Assembly (NCBI GenBank): GCA_039583875.1
Contig: CM077161.1
Coordinates: 62,253,885-62,317,884, forward strand
Direction of reading: 5' to 3'
DNA length: 64,000 nt
Origin: Platanthera guangdongensis
Lineage: Eukaryota; Streptophyta; Magnoliopsida; Asparagales; Orchidaceae
The stretch's first letter is position 1, and every line of letters begins with the position of its first letter. The notes below the pieces were generated by a model. That model was not told the DNA's origin. It was given only the letters and a program-made list of their open reading frames with translations, and ran no database searches. Positions 22,936 to 32,792 of this stretch are shown in pieces. The translations under genes were made by a program, and so were the position numbers.

Positions 22936-23417
22936 GCACAGACTGTTTTCAGAAAGAGTTGTAAATGCAGAAATTGTTGAAAGGATTAATCTAAGAGAAT
23001 TGTTCAAGTGGTTGCTGATCAAGCTATCCAAGTGATACAAATCAAGAAGATCTTGCTGTCCAACAGCAGATCTAAGAAGTTGGAGAAAGAGAGCTCCAAT
23101 CAAGAATTCAGTCTTTGGAACTAAGGCTGAGAAGAAGGATTCAGAATCTTCTGGATCTCAAGAAGCAGAGGTCAAGGATCAACTACAGAGGATTCAGACT
23201 AATTCAGTTCTAACTCAAGAAGCTTTGAAGGAAGCTAAGTCAGTTTGGATCTAGCTGAGTTCTTCCAAGAACTCTTCAAGAAACTCTCAACTCCTCTCTT
23301 ATTTTCTGAGTTGTAGAGTTAGTTATTGTAATTCAATCTTAACTTGTAGGATCCATTGGATCTGAGAGAATTGTAAGCCTATATTATAAAGGCTGAGGGT
23401 AGGGCTTGGTTGCATGA

Positions 23418-23535
23418 GTGTAGGAGTTGAAGAACTCTGAGTGTAGGCCTTAATTGGCTGAGTGTAGGCCTGGGTGGCTGAGTGTAGGCCTTTGTGGCTG
23501 AGTGTAAGGCTTTGGGCCTGAGGTGTAGGAACCTA
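23418..23535 (+). repeat. Short tandem repeats of GGCTGAGTGTAGGCCT in P3 LTR
   Basis: Four to five copies of a 19-20 bp unit (GGCTGAGTGTAGGCCT plus a few variable bases). Equivalent arrays lie in the P3 3' LTR (34498-34615) and, inverted, in the M2 LTRs (about 18400-18540 and 42460-42600). It falls in the transcribed part of the LTR. Confidence 0.75.
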
Positions 23536-23762
23536 GTTGGGTTCTGAGATAGTGGAGAAGTTTGGCCGAATCTAGTACACTGCTAGATAGGCGAAGGGGG
23601 AAAGTGGATGTACCCAAAGATTGGGGAACCACTATAAATCTGTGTGTCTGCTGTGCTGTGCTGTGCTGTGCATTAACTGTTTATATTCTGTTATTGCTGT
23701 TAGCTGTAGAAATCTGTGAGATAACTGTTTTGCTGCCAACAAAGTTTTAAAAAGGTTTAGGT

Positions 23763-23792
23763 CACCTATTCACCCCCCCCCCCCTCTAGGTG
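23763..23792 (+). other. P3 LTR-end hairpin around C-run
   Basis: CACCTA and TAGGTG flank TTCAC followed by a long C-run. The 3' LTR has a shorter C-run (near 34850). The motif is shared with M2 and, with changed arms, M1. Confidence 0.6.
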
Positions 23793-23812
23793 TTTAGGTA
23801 CCATAACTTTCA

Positions 23813-23830
23813 AGTGGTATCAGAGGGAGG
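23813..23830 (+). other. P3 primer binding site (initiator Met tRNA)
   Basis: AGTGGTATCAGAGGGAGG immediately follows the LTR. TGGTATCAGAG is the complement of the plant initiator Met tRNA 3' end. The leader continues to the gag ATG at 23918. Confidence 0.88.
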
Positions 23831-23917
23831 TTCCTCAAAAAGGACTAACTGTCTGAGGAGATCCAGTTTGGCAGATTCAGTGTAAGTCAGAACAAAGTTT
23901 CAAGAAAATCAAGAAAC

Positions 23918-25957
23918 ATGGGTTCTTCAGAGAATCACAAGGAATTGGGTTCAATGAAACTACCCATATGCAGAAAAGAGATTTTTGGAATCTGGAAAGA
24001 GAGGGTAAGGCTGTTCATGGAAGCCTCTGACCCTAGAATCTACATCACAGTCAAAGAGGGGCCATATGTGCCCATGAAGATCTCAGTATTGGATGCAAAT
24101 CAGAGGACTCCAAAGGATTTCTCTGAGATGACCAAGGATGAAATTGTCCTAGCCACTATGGACAAAAGGGCACAAAACATAATAGTAAGTGCCATTGATG
24201 ATGCAACGTTTCAGAACCTAATTCACTGTAAAACAGCAAAAGAAATGTGGGATACCCTCATTGTCTACATGGAAGGTTCTGAAGAAGTTAGGCAAGATAG
24301 AAAGTCCTTGCTTAATCAAGAGTATGAGAGCTTTAGGCAAGGAAGAGGAGATAGCATCACTGAATGCTACAAGAAGTTCTATAGAATTGTTAATGAACTC
24401 ATGTCCTATGGAAGAGAGTTCACTAACTATGAATTGAATGATAAGTTCTTGAGGTCCCTAACCAAAGATTGGGACACTAAGATCTGTGCCATCAGAGAAA
24501 TGGCAAAGTTGGGAGAAATTCCTCCTCCCACACTGTTTGGCAAGTTGCTGTCTTATGAGATGCAGCTGTCTGTGAGAAAAGAGGAGGAAAAATCAACAAG
24601 GACTGAGCACAGGGAAAGGACTGTTGCCTTCAAGTCAGAAGTACCTAGAAAGGGCAGGACTAAGTCATCAACTCCTCCTCCAGAGGTAGTTGAATCAGAA
24701 TCTGATGAATCTGTTAGCACAAAGTCTACAAGCAGTGAAAGTGATGAAGACTTTGCTGCATTCACCAGACATTTTCAGAAATTCCTGAAGAAGAAACAGT
24801 GGAGGTCCAGACCTTCATTTTCCAAAGGGAAAGAAGTTCAGTATCAGGAGAAGAAGCCTTCAAAGAAGGACAAGAAAAAGACTAAGACTAGCAAGGCAAC
24901 TAGGTCTAGGATAGTGTGTTACTGCTGCAATAGACAGGGTCATGTTATTGCAGATTGTCCTGAGAGAAGAAAAGAATCCAGTGACAAGAAGTAGACTCAC
25001 TTCAAAGGAAAGAAGGAGAAGTCCTTTGTTGCAAAGAATGAGAAGACTCTTTCAGACATTTCTTCTTCAGACACTGAGACAGATGCTGAAGCCTATATAG
25101 GGCTATTTGCTGAAGAAGAAGAGGAGTTTATGCAGATCATGGAATCAATCTATGAACAAGAAGAGTGTCAGTGCCAAGGACTGATGGCATTGACTGAAAG
25201 TACCAAAATCCTGGAGCATCCAGGACCTAGTCAGGTACAAAGTCCAACTCAAAGTTCAGATTTCAGTTCTAGTTCAGAGTCAGATTCATCTTCATCAAGT
25301 GATGGAAGTGTTTCTGAATCTGAGGGAGATATTCATCAGCTCTTAGATGAATATAAAGTACTGTTGCAAGCCTATAAGAAAAGCAAGTCCCTTGCCAAAA
25401 CTCAGGCAAAGGAAATTGCTGATCTAAAGGCAGCTGCAACAGACTTTGAGAAGGAATTTGATCAAAAGCTCAATGAGGTAGCCAGGCTGAAACACATTAC
25501 TATGATTCAGATGGGAACTATCACTTATAAAAATGATCAAATTAAGTTACTGGAGATCAATCTCTAGAAGGAAAGAGAGCTAGTTGCTAGGTTTTCAAAA
25601 CCTAAATCAGTGCTACCCTTGATTGATGAATTTGTTCATCATAAAGGAAAGGCTGGATTGGGTTTTATTAAACCAGCTAGGACTGTTAAGGATCAGTCCA
25701 AGTCCAAGGGCAAAGCCCCAACATTCAACAAGCCTGCTGTAGTCAAGACAGCAAAGGTTGTACCTAAGCAAAGGTACAACAAGTTTGAATGCTGGTGTTG
25801 TGGCAAGGTTGACCACTTTGCCTTGGATTGTTGGCACAATGCCAGTGCCAAGTTGAGTAGCAAGTTACCTGGTGGAAAGCCAGCAGATAACTATGTCAAG
25901 TTGCAAACTAACAATCACCAAGGACCCAAGTTTACTTTGGGTTCTAAGGTTCATTAA
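23918..25957 (+). pseudogene. gag: P3 Gag, two in-frame amber codons
   Basis: 679 sense positions in one frame from MGSSENHKELGSMKLPIC to GSKVH and a TAA. It has a copia gag domain (residues ~20-230, FGIWKERVRLFM ... EMWDTLIVYMEGSEEV), an acidic Ser-rich stretch, a first zinc knuckle CYCCNRQGHVIADC (about 24917), a second acidic stretch, a coiled coil, and a second knuckle CWCCGKVDHFALDC (about 25790; usual Gly is Asp). TAGs at 24992-24994 and 25565-25567 stand where M2 has Lys (AAG-type) and Gln (CAG). It would bind and package element RNA. Pol follows in the same frame 6 nt after the stop. Confidence 0.9.
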
Positions 25958-25975
25958 TTTGTTTTGCAGGTGAAT
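25958..25975 (+). other. gag-pol junction with splice-acceptor-like tract
   Basis: Between the gag TAA and pol is TTTGTTTTGCAG followed by GTGAAT. The same pyrimidine-TGCAG-G pattern stands at the junction in M2 (TCTGTTTTGCAG) and M1 (ATTTTATGTGCAG), and as TTTTGTAG in P1. It may be a 3' splice site; readthrough of the stop is the alternative where the frame is shared (P3, M2). Confidence 0.4.
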
Positions 25976-28900
25976 CCAAGTGGCCATACCCCAACATGGT
26001 ACTTGGATAGTGGATGTTCCAGACATATGACTGGAACAAGGGGACTACTGAAGGACTACATTCCAATCAAAAATGGTCCTAAAGTGACCTTTGGTGGTTC
26101 TGAAAAAGGAATCATCAAAGGGTTTGGTAACATCTCTTCAAACCTTGTTACCATTACTCAAGTGGCTTATGTTAAAGGTTTGAAACACAACCTCATTAGT
26201 ATAAGTCAGTTAAGTGATGTAGGGTATGACATCTCATTTGTTAAAAATGGTTGTCATATCAAGAGGTCAAGTGATCAAGAGATCATTTTGACAGGATATA
26301 GAAAGAGGAATGTCTACTGCTTAGACATTATGATTGAGAACAATGGTTCTCCTGTCTGTCTTGTAGTTGATGAGACAATCTCTCATTGTGTCAAGTGGCA
26401 CAAGAGGTTAGCTCATCTTAACTACAAGACTATTAGCAAACTCTTTAGCAAAGAGTTAGTGAGGAATGGTCCTCAAGTTAAGTGTGTCAAAGATGGCATT
26501 TGCTCAGCTTGTCAAAAGGGCAAGCAGACCAAATCCACCTTTAGAAGCTTAGACAACAAAGATGCTGTGAGGTGTTTATACCTCTTGCATATGGATCTAT
26601 TTGGTCCAATGCCAGTTCACAGCTTAGGTAGGAAGGTCTATACCTTTGTAGTTGTTGATGACTACTCAAGGTTTTCCTGGGTGTTCTTCTTAAAGCAGAA
26701 ATCTGAAACACCTAGTGTCTTCTATAGCTTTGTTAAGCAAATTCAGAATGAATTGAACTGTACAGTGGTCAGAATTAGAAGTGACCATGGTACTGAGTTT
26801 CAATCTGAAAGTATGACAAAACTGTGTGAAGACTTTGGGATATTTCAAGAATTCTCTTCACCTAGAACACCTCAGCAAAATGGCATTGCTGAGAGGAAGA
26901 ATAGAACCTTGATAGAGGCTGGTAGAACCCTACTTAGTGATACATCACTGCCTGAGTATTTCTGGGCTGAAGCAGTTAACACTGCATGCCATGTGATAAA
27001 TAGGGCTACCATCACTAAAAGGTTAAACAAGACCCCCTATGAAGTTGTGAAAGGCAGGAAACCAAATATATCCTATTTCAGGATTTTTGGTTGCAAATGC
27101 TTCATACTTAACAATGGAAAGTCTTACCTAACTAAGTTTGCTGCCAAGTCCCAAGAGGGAGTGTTTGTTGGGTACAGCAATAATAGTAAGGCTTATAGAG
27201 TCTACAACTTGACTACACAAGTTGTAGAGGAGTCTGTGTATGTAGTTTTTGATGAGACACAACTAATTAACAATGAGTTGTCTAGCAATGTATGCAGCCC
27301 CATAGGTCTTACTAAGAAGATGAACAAGCTAACCATAGAAGATGTACCTGCTGCAAGACAGCAAGTAGAAGGAGATGGCTTATGTCCAGGGGGAGAACTA
27401 CATGTACCAGGAGCTGAAGAAGTACAAGGAACTCAGCATGATGAAGATGCTGTAGAAGTATAACCAGAAGTAAGGATGCCTCCAGCCAACAGGCATCTAA
27501 GAGATCATCCAGTAGAGCTGATAATTGGAGATCCAAGACAAGGTGTTCAGACAAGGAGCAGAAATCAGAATGCTGTAGTATATTCAAGTTTTCTGTCTCA
27601 AATAGAACCAAAGAAATTTGAAGAAGCTATACAAGATCCACAGTGGACTGAAGCTATGCAAGAAGAACTTAATCAGTTCAAAAGGTGCAAAGTTTGGGAG
27701 CTGGTTCCAAAGCCTAAAGACCACAATGTTATAGGAACTAAGTGGATCTACAGAAATAAGTTAGATGAACAAGGGGTCATCATAAAGAATAAAGCAAGAC
27801 TGGTTGCAAAAGGATATAGGCAAGAAGAAGGTATTGATTTTGATCAAACCTTTGCCCCAGTAGCCAGACTGGAGGCCATAAGGATGTTATTGGCCTATGC
27901 AACCTATCAGGATTCAAGGTATACCAAATGGATGTCAAGTCAGCATTTCTAAATGGTAATCTAAAGGAAGAAGTATATGTGGAGCAGCCTTCAGGTTTTG
28001 TTGATCCTACTCTTCCACATTATGTCTATAGACTTAGGAAAGTATTGTATGGGTTAAAACAAGCACCTAGGGCTTGGTATGAAACCCTATCTAGTTTCCT
28101 CATTGAGAACAAGTTCTCAAGGGGGAAAATAGATAAGACTCTATTCCTTAAGGAATCAAGAGGCAAAGTCATACTTGTCCAAATTTATGTAGATGACATT
28201 ATATTTGGGTCTACTGAAAGTAACCTTTGCAAAAAGTTTGCAAAGCTTATGCAAAGTCAATTTGAGATGAGTAGTATGGGAGAACTGAAGTTTTTCTTGG
28301 GTCTCCAAGTTAAACAGACTGGAAGTGGTCTATCCATATGTCAGTCTAAGTTCACCCTAGAACTCATAAGGAAGTATGGTATGGATTCATCCAGTACCAT
28401 GAAGACTCCTATGGGGTCAAGTATGTCTCTGAGCAAGGATGATGCAGGAAAACCTGTAGATGAAACCTTGTATAGAGGGATAGTTGGCTCCCTACTATAC
28501 TTGACTGCAAGTAGGCCTGACATTATGTATGCTACATGTGTTTGTGCCAGGTATCAAGCCTGCCCTAAAGAGTCTCACTTGACTGCAGTCAAGAGAATCT
28601 TGAGATATCTAAAGGGCACTCCCTATCTAGGCCTCTGGTACCCTAGGAATGGAGATTTTTATCTAACAGGCTATTCAGATGCAGACTTTGCAGGATGCAA
28701 AGAAGATAGAAAGAGCACTACTGGATCCTATCAATTCCTAGGTGGAAGACTCATTTCATGGAGTAGTAAGAAGCAAACCAGTGTGGCTATTTCCACAGCT
28801 GAGTCAGAATATGTAGCTGCAGGAAGTTGCTGTGCTCAGCTTCTGTGGATTCAACATCAGCTAGAAGACTATGAATTTCAGGTAAGTAGAACTCCACTTT

Positions 28901-29130
28901 TCTGTGATTCTACAAGTGCTATTTCAATAGCTAATAATCCTGTATCACATAGTAGAACTAAACATATTGAGATTAAATATCACTTTCTTAGGGAGCATGT
29001 AGAAAGAAATGATATTGCACTTGAATATGTTAAAACTGATAATCAGATAGCTGATATGTTTACTAAGCCCTTAGAAGAAGCTAAGTTCAATAGGTTCAAA
29101 ATTGAACTAGGTATGATAAACTTAGACTAA
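25964..29130 (+). pseudogene. pol: P3 pol: protease, integrase, RT, RNase H (one stop, one frameshift)
   Basis: Protease WYLDSGCSRHMTG (about 25998). Integrase HHCC finger HKRLAHLNY ... CSACQKGK (26400-26520). Catalytic core MDLFGP (26592), RSDHGTEF (26778) and TPQQNGIAERKNRTL (26870). TAA at 27461-27463 falls in the integrase-RT linker where M2 has CAA. RT runs from 27570; a one-base deletion near 27910 shifts the frame, which continues from [18 protein letters not shown] (27928) with catalytic YVDDIIFGS (about 28186). RNase H has [23 protein letters not shown] and [13 protein letters not shown], ending GMINLD at 29130. All active-site residues I can recognise are kept, so damage is recent. 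Confidence 0.93.
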
Positions 29131-29160
29131 GTTTACAGAACTAAAAATTGGATAAGTAAA

Positions 29161-29645
29161 AAGGTGTCGACACATAGACAAGTCTATGTCGACACAGAAT
29201 AGTAAGTGTCGACACTTCAGGAAAATGGTGTCGACACATCTAGGAAGTTGGTGTCGACACTTCAGAATGTTAGTGTCGACATATGACAAGTAGGTGTCGA
29301 CACATCCCAAGTGGTGTCGACACTTAGTATTTACTCAGAATTTTTCTAAGTAAAGTCTCGACGATGTGTCGAGTTATGTTGTGTCGACACATAACCAAGT
29401 GTCGATACATAATGTCTGTTGACTAAACTTGTGTCGACACATAAGTGTCGAGACATTATAAGTCAGTGTCGACACTTATGGCCAGTGTCGACACATCTTT
29501 AGTAATCCATCCCGCCTGTTCGTCTTCAAACCAGAAAGGTATAAATAGGATTCTGTCTTTGTTTGTCGACACGCTTTCAGAGTTTCGAGACCAAAACTGC
29601 TGTGTCGACATTTCTCTTTTCTCTAGACTAAATCTCTAAACCCTA
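29161..29645 (+). promoter_or_regulatory. P3 pol-ORF2 spacer: palindrome array and internal promoter
   Basis: About ten exact GTGTCGACAC units and several near copies lie between 29162 and 29500, followed by TATAAATAG (29540-29548). Two weaker copies (about 29565 and 29602) lie beyond the TATA box. The ORF2 ATG is 98 nt after it. A pyrimidine tract ending CTCTAG (29611-29626) just before the ATG could instead be a splice acceptor. Array plus an identical TATA box repeats the LTR promoter layout. Confidence 0.6.
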
Positions 29646-32495
29646 ATGGCTCCCAAGCTCGAGGAGAATGTTAACGAAGGCTATGAGCTCGTGCGAGGTG
29701 CTTTTGACAATGGCGATCAAGAAATCAAATCGGTGGTAACCCTAGTCACCGATTCAGGATTGGAGTACTTAGTTTCAGAACCAACTAAAATATGGAAGAA
29801 GGAAGTTCTTGAATTCCTTACTGGAGGGTCAGTAGATGATTCAGGTTACAGGATCAAATCGCGAGTGCATGGCACCAAGGTCAAGATTTCACCCAAAACT
29901 CTGCGAAAGGTACTTCAGCTACCTAAAGTTCAAGAAGAAGAGGAAGTGACTACATCTAAGACCAGAGAAGCACTTACCTGGTGTGGTCTAGATCCTAAGC
30001 TGAAGATAGGATCAGTATTCAACAGGAGAGGTATGAATACTCAAGGAAAATTCCTGTCAGAAATTGTGGGGAAAGTTATTCTCAGTAAGACTGGAGGGCA
30101 TGACAGGGTGTCAGCCTCCATGTTCAGTGTTATGACCAGAATCATCTTTAACCTAAAAACAGACTGGTCAATGGTTGTGTTTGACAAAATTAAGGAGAGT
30201 CTGAAGAAGCCCAATCTGGGCAGAATACTAAGTCTCTACCTGGCTGGTACAATACCAGAGGTAATGAGTAATGCTGCTGCTACTAAAATCAATCACATGA
30301 GAAGGATGGACCAAAGGATATTTTCCAGGTGGGAAAGAGTACTATCTCAGGAAGTTCCTACCCCAGAGAAGCAAATTTCTAAGAAGGATTCCCCTCCAAA
30401 GAAGAAGAGGAAGATAGCTGTTGTGACTCAGGAGTCCTCCAGCAGTTCAGGTAGTGAAGAACATGTTGTTTTCACTCCTGATAGTCATGAGGATGTGGCT
30501 ACAGAGAAATCACCTGCTCCTCTAGAAACAGCTGAAATCCAGGGGGAGCTGCCTACAGCTAGCCCCATGAATAAGGATCCAAAATAGGGGGAGCCTCCAG
30601 CTGAAGAACAACCCTCTACACTGGAGAGTGAGCAAGCTACCCTCATTATCCAAGAGGTACTTTCTGACCTCAATACTTTAGATTTTTCTATAATAGATTC
30701 TGATTTGTCTGATGTCCATCAGCAAACTCAGCAAGCAAATCAAGTACCAGATGTTGTTCTCCAAGACACATCAGTAGTACATGAAGTTGTTCCTGATAAA
30801 GTAGTTGATGAACCCAGTACTTCTCCTGCACAGTCTCCAGCTGAATACACAATGGAAGATCTATTTCTTAATTTAGATCAAGAGGATTTTGACATGGACA
30901 AGCATGGTGCTGCTGAAGAGAAGGGTGCTGCTGTTGAGGGGGAGACACTACAAGTTCAAGAAGAGCCTATAAGGCAGGAAAGTGAGAAAGCACATGATGT
31001 GCAAGCTGACAAACCATCAAGCCCTAAGGATAGGGTGAATATAGCCAGTACTTCAGAGTCTGAGGAAGATGAGGCTGAACAAGCTAAGAAGAAGCAATTC
31101 TTTGTATTCAAAAGAAGGAGTCAGAGCTACAAGAAGGCTCTACAAACTGTTGCTCAACACTCCCTAGTCCAACAAGCTCCATCCACTGATTACAGTGGAT
31201 TAATGGTAGCAATGCAAGTTAAGCTGGATGAGCACAGGAGGGCCATAGAGAAGTATATTGATGAAGGCCAAAAGTCCCTACAATTTGATCTAGCTCAAGA
31301 TATCAAATCAATAAGGTTTGAAATGAATTTGAATAAGAAGGAAATGACTGACTGCTTCCACAAGGGTGGTAATGCAGTGGTCTATTTGGCAACTCACCAG
31401 GAGAAAATCAAGTCTCAAGTAGATGATATAGCACTGAAGCAAGGCTATGTGCTGGAGAATCAATTAAGAATGAATGACAATTTAACTGCCTCCCACAATG
31501 CTATAGTAACTGAATTAAAGAATAAGTCTGCTGAACCATCTACTTCTACTAATGCTGCAAAGGCTGAATTTGATAAAGCTTTTCAAGATGAAATTGCTGC
31601 TGTCAAGACTGCTATTAAGGATTCACAGAAGGTCATTTCTGAACAGCTTACAAAGCTTAGACCTTATTTTAAGGATGGAATCAGGTACTTGGACAGCCAA
31701 ATCAGGTTCCAGAAGGATGATGTAAGAGACCATGTAGCCCAAGAAGTCATAAAGGGGGAGAGAGTGTTAGTCAAGGCAAGTTCTGAGCATGCACAATGGA
31801 TTTCAAATTCAATCAGGGCTACACTTGGATATCCTCCCCTGTGTGATGACAATGAAGTTGCTGAATCTGGACTGAACCCTGCCTATTTTGGAGGTGAGCC
31901 ACAAGAAGTAGCTCAAGTCATTTATCCACCTCCAGATTTTGAAATGATTCATGCAGAGGTGAGCACTATGTATAGCCCATCTGGGGGCAAGGACAATGTC
32001 CATTTAGAAAAGGTTACTCAACCTATAACAGCAGCTATGCAAGAGGCTTTGGACAAAGAAGAAGAGACAAGGCTGTCAAAGAAGAGGTTTAGGGAACTAG
32101 CAGAACAAAAACCAGATTTTGAACAGTGGAGCCCTACCTCTAGAAATATCATTCTCACTGCCTGGAAAGCTGCTAAAGACAATACTACTGATAGAAACAA
32201 GTGGTTCTCAGAAGCTGAATGGAGGAAGCATGAGATCAGGCAGGAAGCCATTGTCCAGTATAGAAGGAAGGCTAAGTTAGGAAAGCTACCTCCTACAGCT
32301 GTGGAGCCTAGCAAGTACTTTCCTAAGCCCTATCATTACTTTGAGAGGCAGAAAATCAAGACTGAAGAACAAAAGAAGAAAGACTCAAAAGGCAAGAAGC
32401 CTGCTGATGCTGAGCCTGCTGCTGCTGCTGCTGCTGTCAAAGCTCAAGTTAAAGCTGGAAAAGGAATTGTTATCAAAGAACCTGATCAGAAATAG
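29646..32495 (+). pseudogene. P3 ORF2: accessory nuclear-type protein, one amber codon
   Basis: 950-codon frame from MAPKLEENVNEGYELV, with TAG at 30585-30587 where M2 reads CAG. Residues 1-235 form a conserved domain (YLVSEPTKIWKKEVLEFL, FLSEIVGKVILSKTGGHD, RILSLYLAG) also found in M1 and possibly related to domains annotated as putative plant transposon proteins (unsure). PPKKKRKIAVV (~250-260) is a classic nuclear-signal pattern, followed by Ser/Glu-rich acid stretches. After the stop come FKRRSQSYKK, a long helical stretch (~510-620), an FEQWSPTSRNIILTAWKAAK block and a Lys-rich tail. No signal peptide or membrane helix is visible, so 'envelope-like' does not fit. I infer a nuclear, perhaps DNA-binding, role; function is unknown. 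Confidence 0.8.
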
Positions 32496-32792
32496 ATTAG
32501 GAATTAAACTTGAAGCTTGTTGTAATCTTTTAAATGAAAAACATTTTTGTAGAACATTGAAAATGTATAAGGAACAATGTTAGAACAATATGTGATAAAT
32601 ATAGTATGATTGTTCTGAAATGTGTTTGTTTCTTATTTGTTCTGGAATGTTGAATGTGTATATGTGTGAAGTTTTACATGTTCATGTTAACCCTGTTGAT
32701 TATAATCTGCTTTTCATCATTTTGTAATTTTTTAATTATGAATGGTGTATATCATTGACTAAGGGTTATGACTTCTCCAAATAGGGGGAGAT
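32496..32792 (+). other. P3 3' untranslated region and polypurine tract
   Basis: An A/T-rich stretch with no frame ends in AAATAGGGGGAGAT (32779-32792), which abuts the 3' LTR start TGTTGGG. Confidence 0.88.

Larger units (their letters stand above)
21713..23812 (+). repeat. P3 5' LTR (2,100 bp)
   Basis: TGTTGGGTACATTGG start, ATAACTTTCA end. In order: about 140 bp of unique sequence, GTGTCGACAC array (21855-22800), TATAAATAG (22927-22935), a GTGTAGG-type short tandem repeat (23418-23535), a CTGTG microsatellite (23650-23670), and a C-run in a hairpin (23763-23792). Confidence 0.95.

Noticed and set aside
22927..29548. Host gene promoters at the TATAAATAG boxes
   Set aside because: Each box has an exact counterpart in the sister element at the same place relative to LTR or ORF2, so they are element promoters.
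29646..32495. Envelope protein ('env-like' ORF) for ORF2
   Set aside because: No signal peptide, no membrane helix, no fusion-type segment. A basic nuclear-signal pattern and coiled coil are seen instead.
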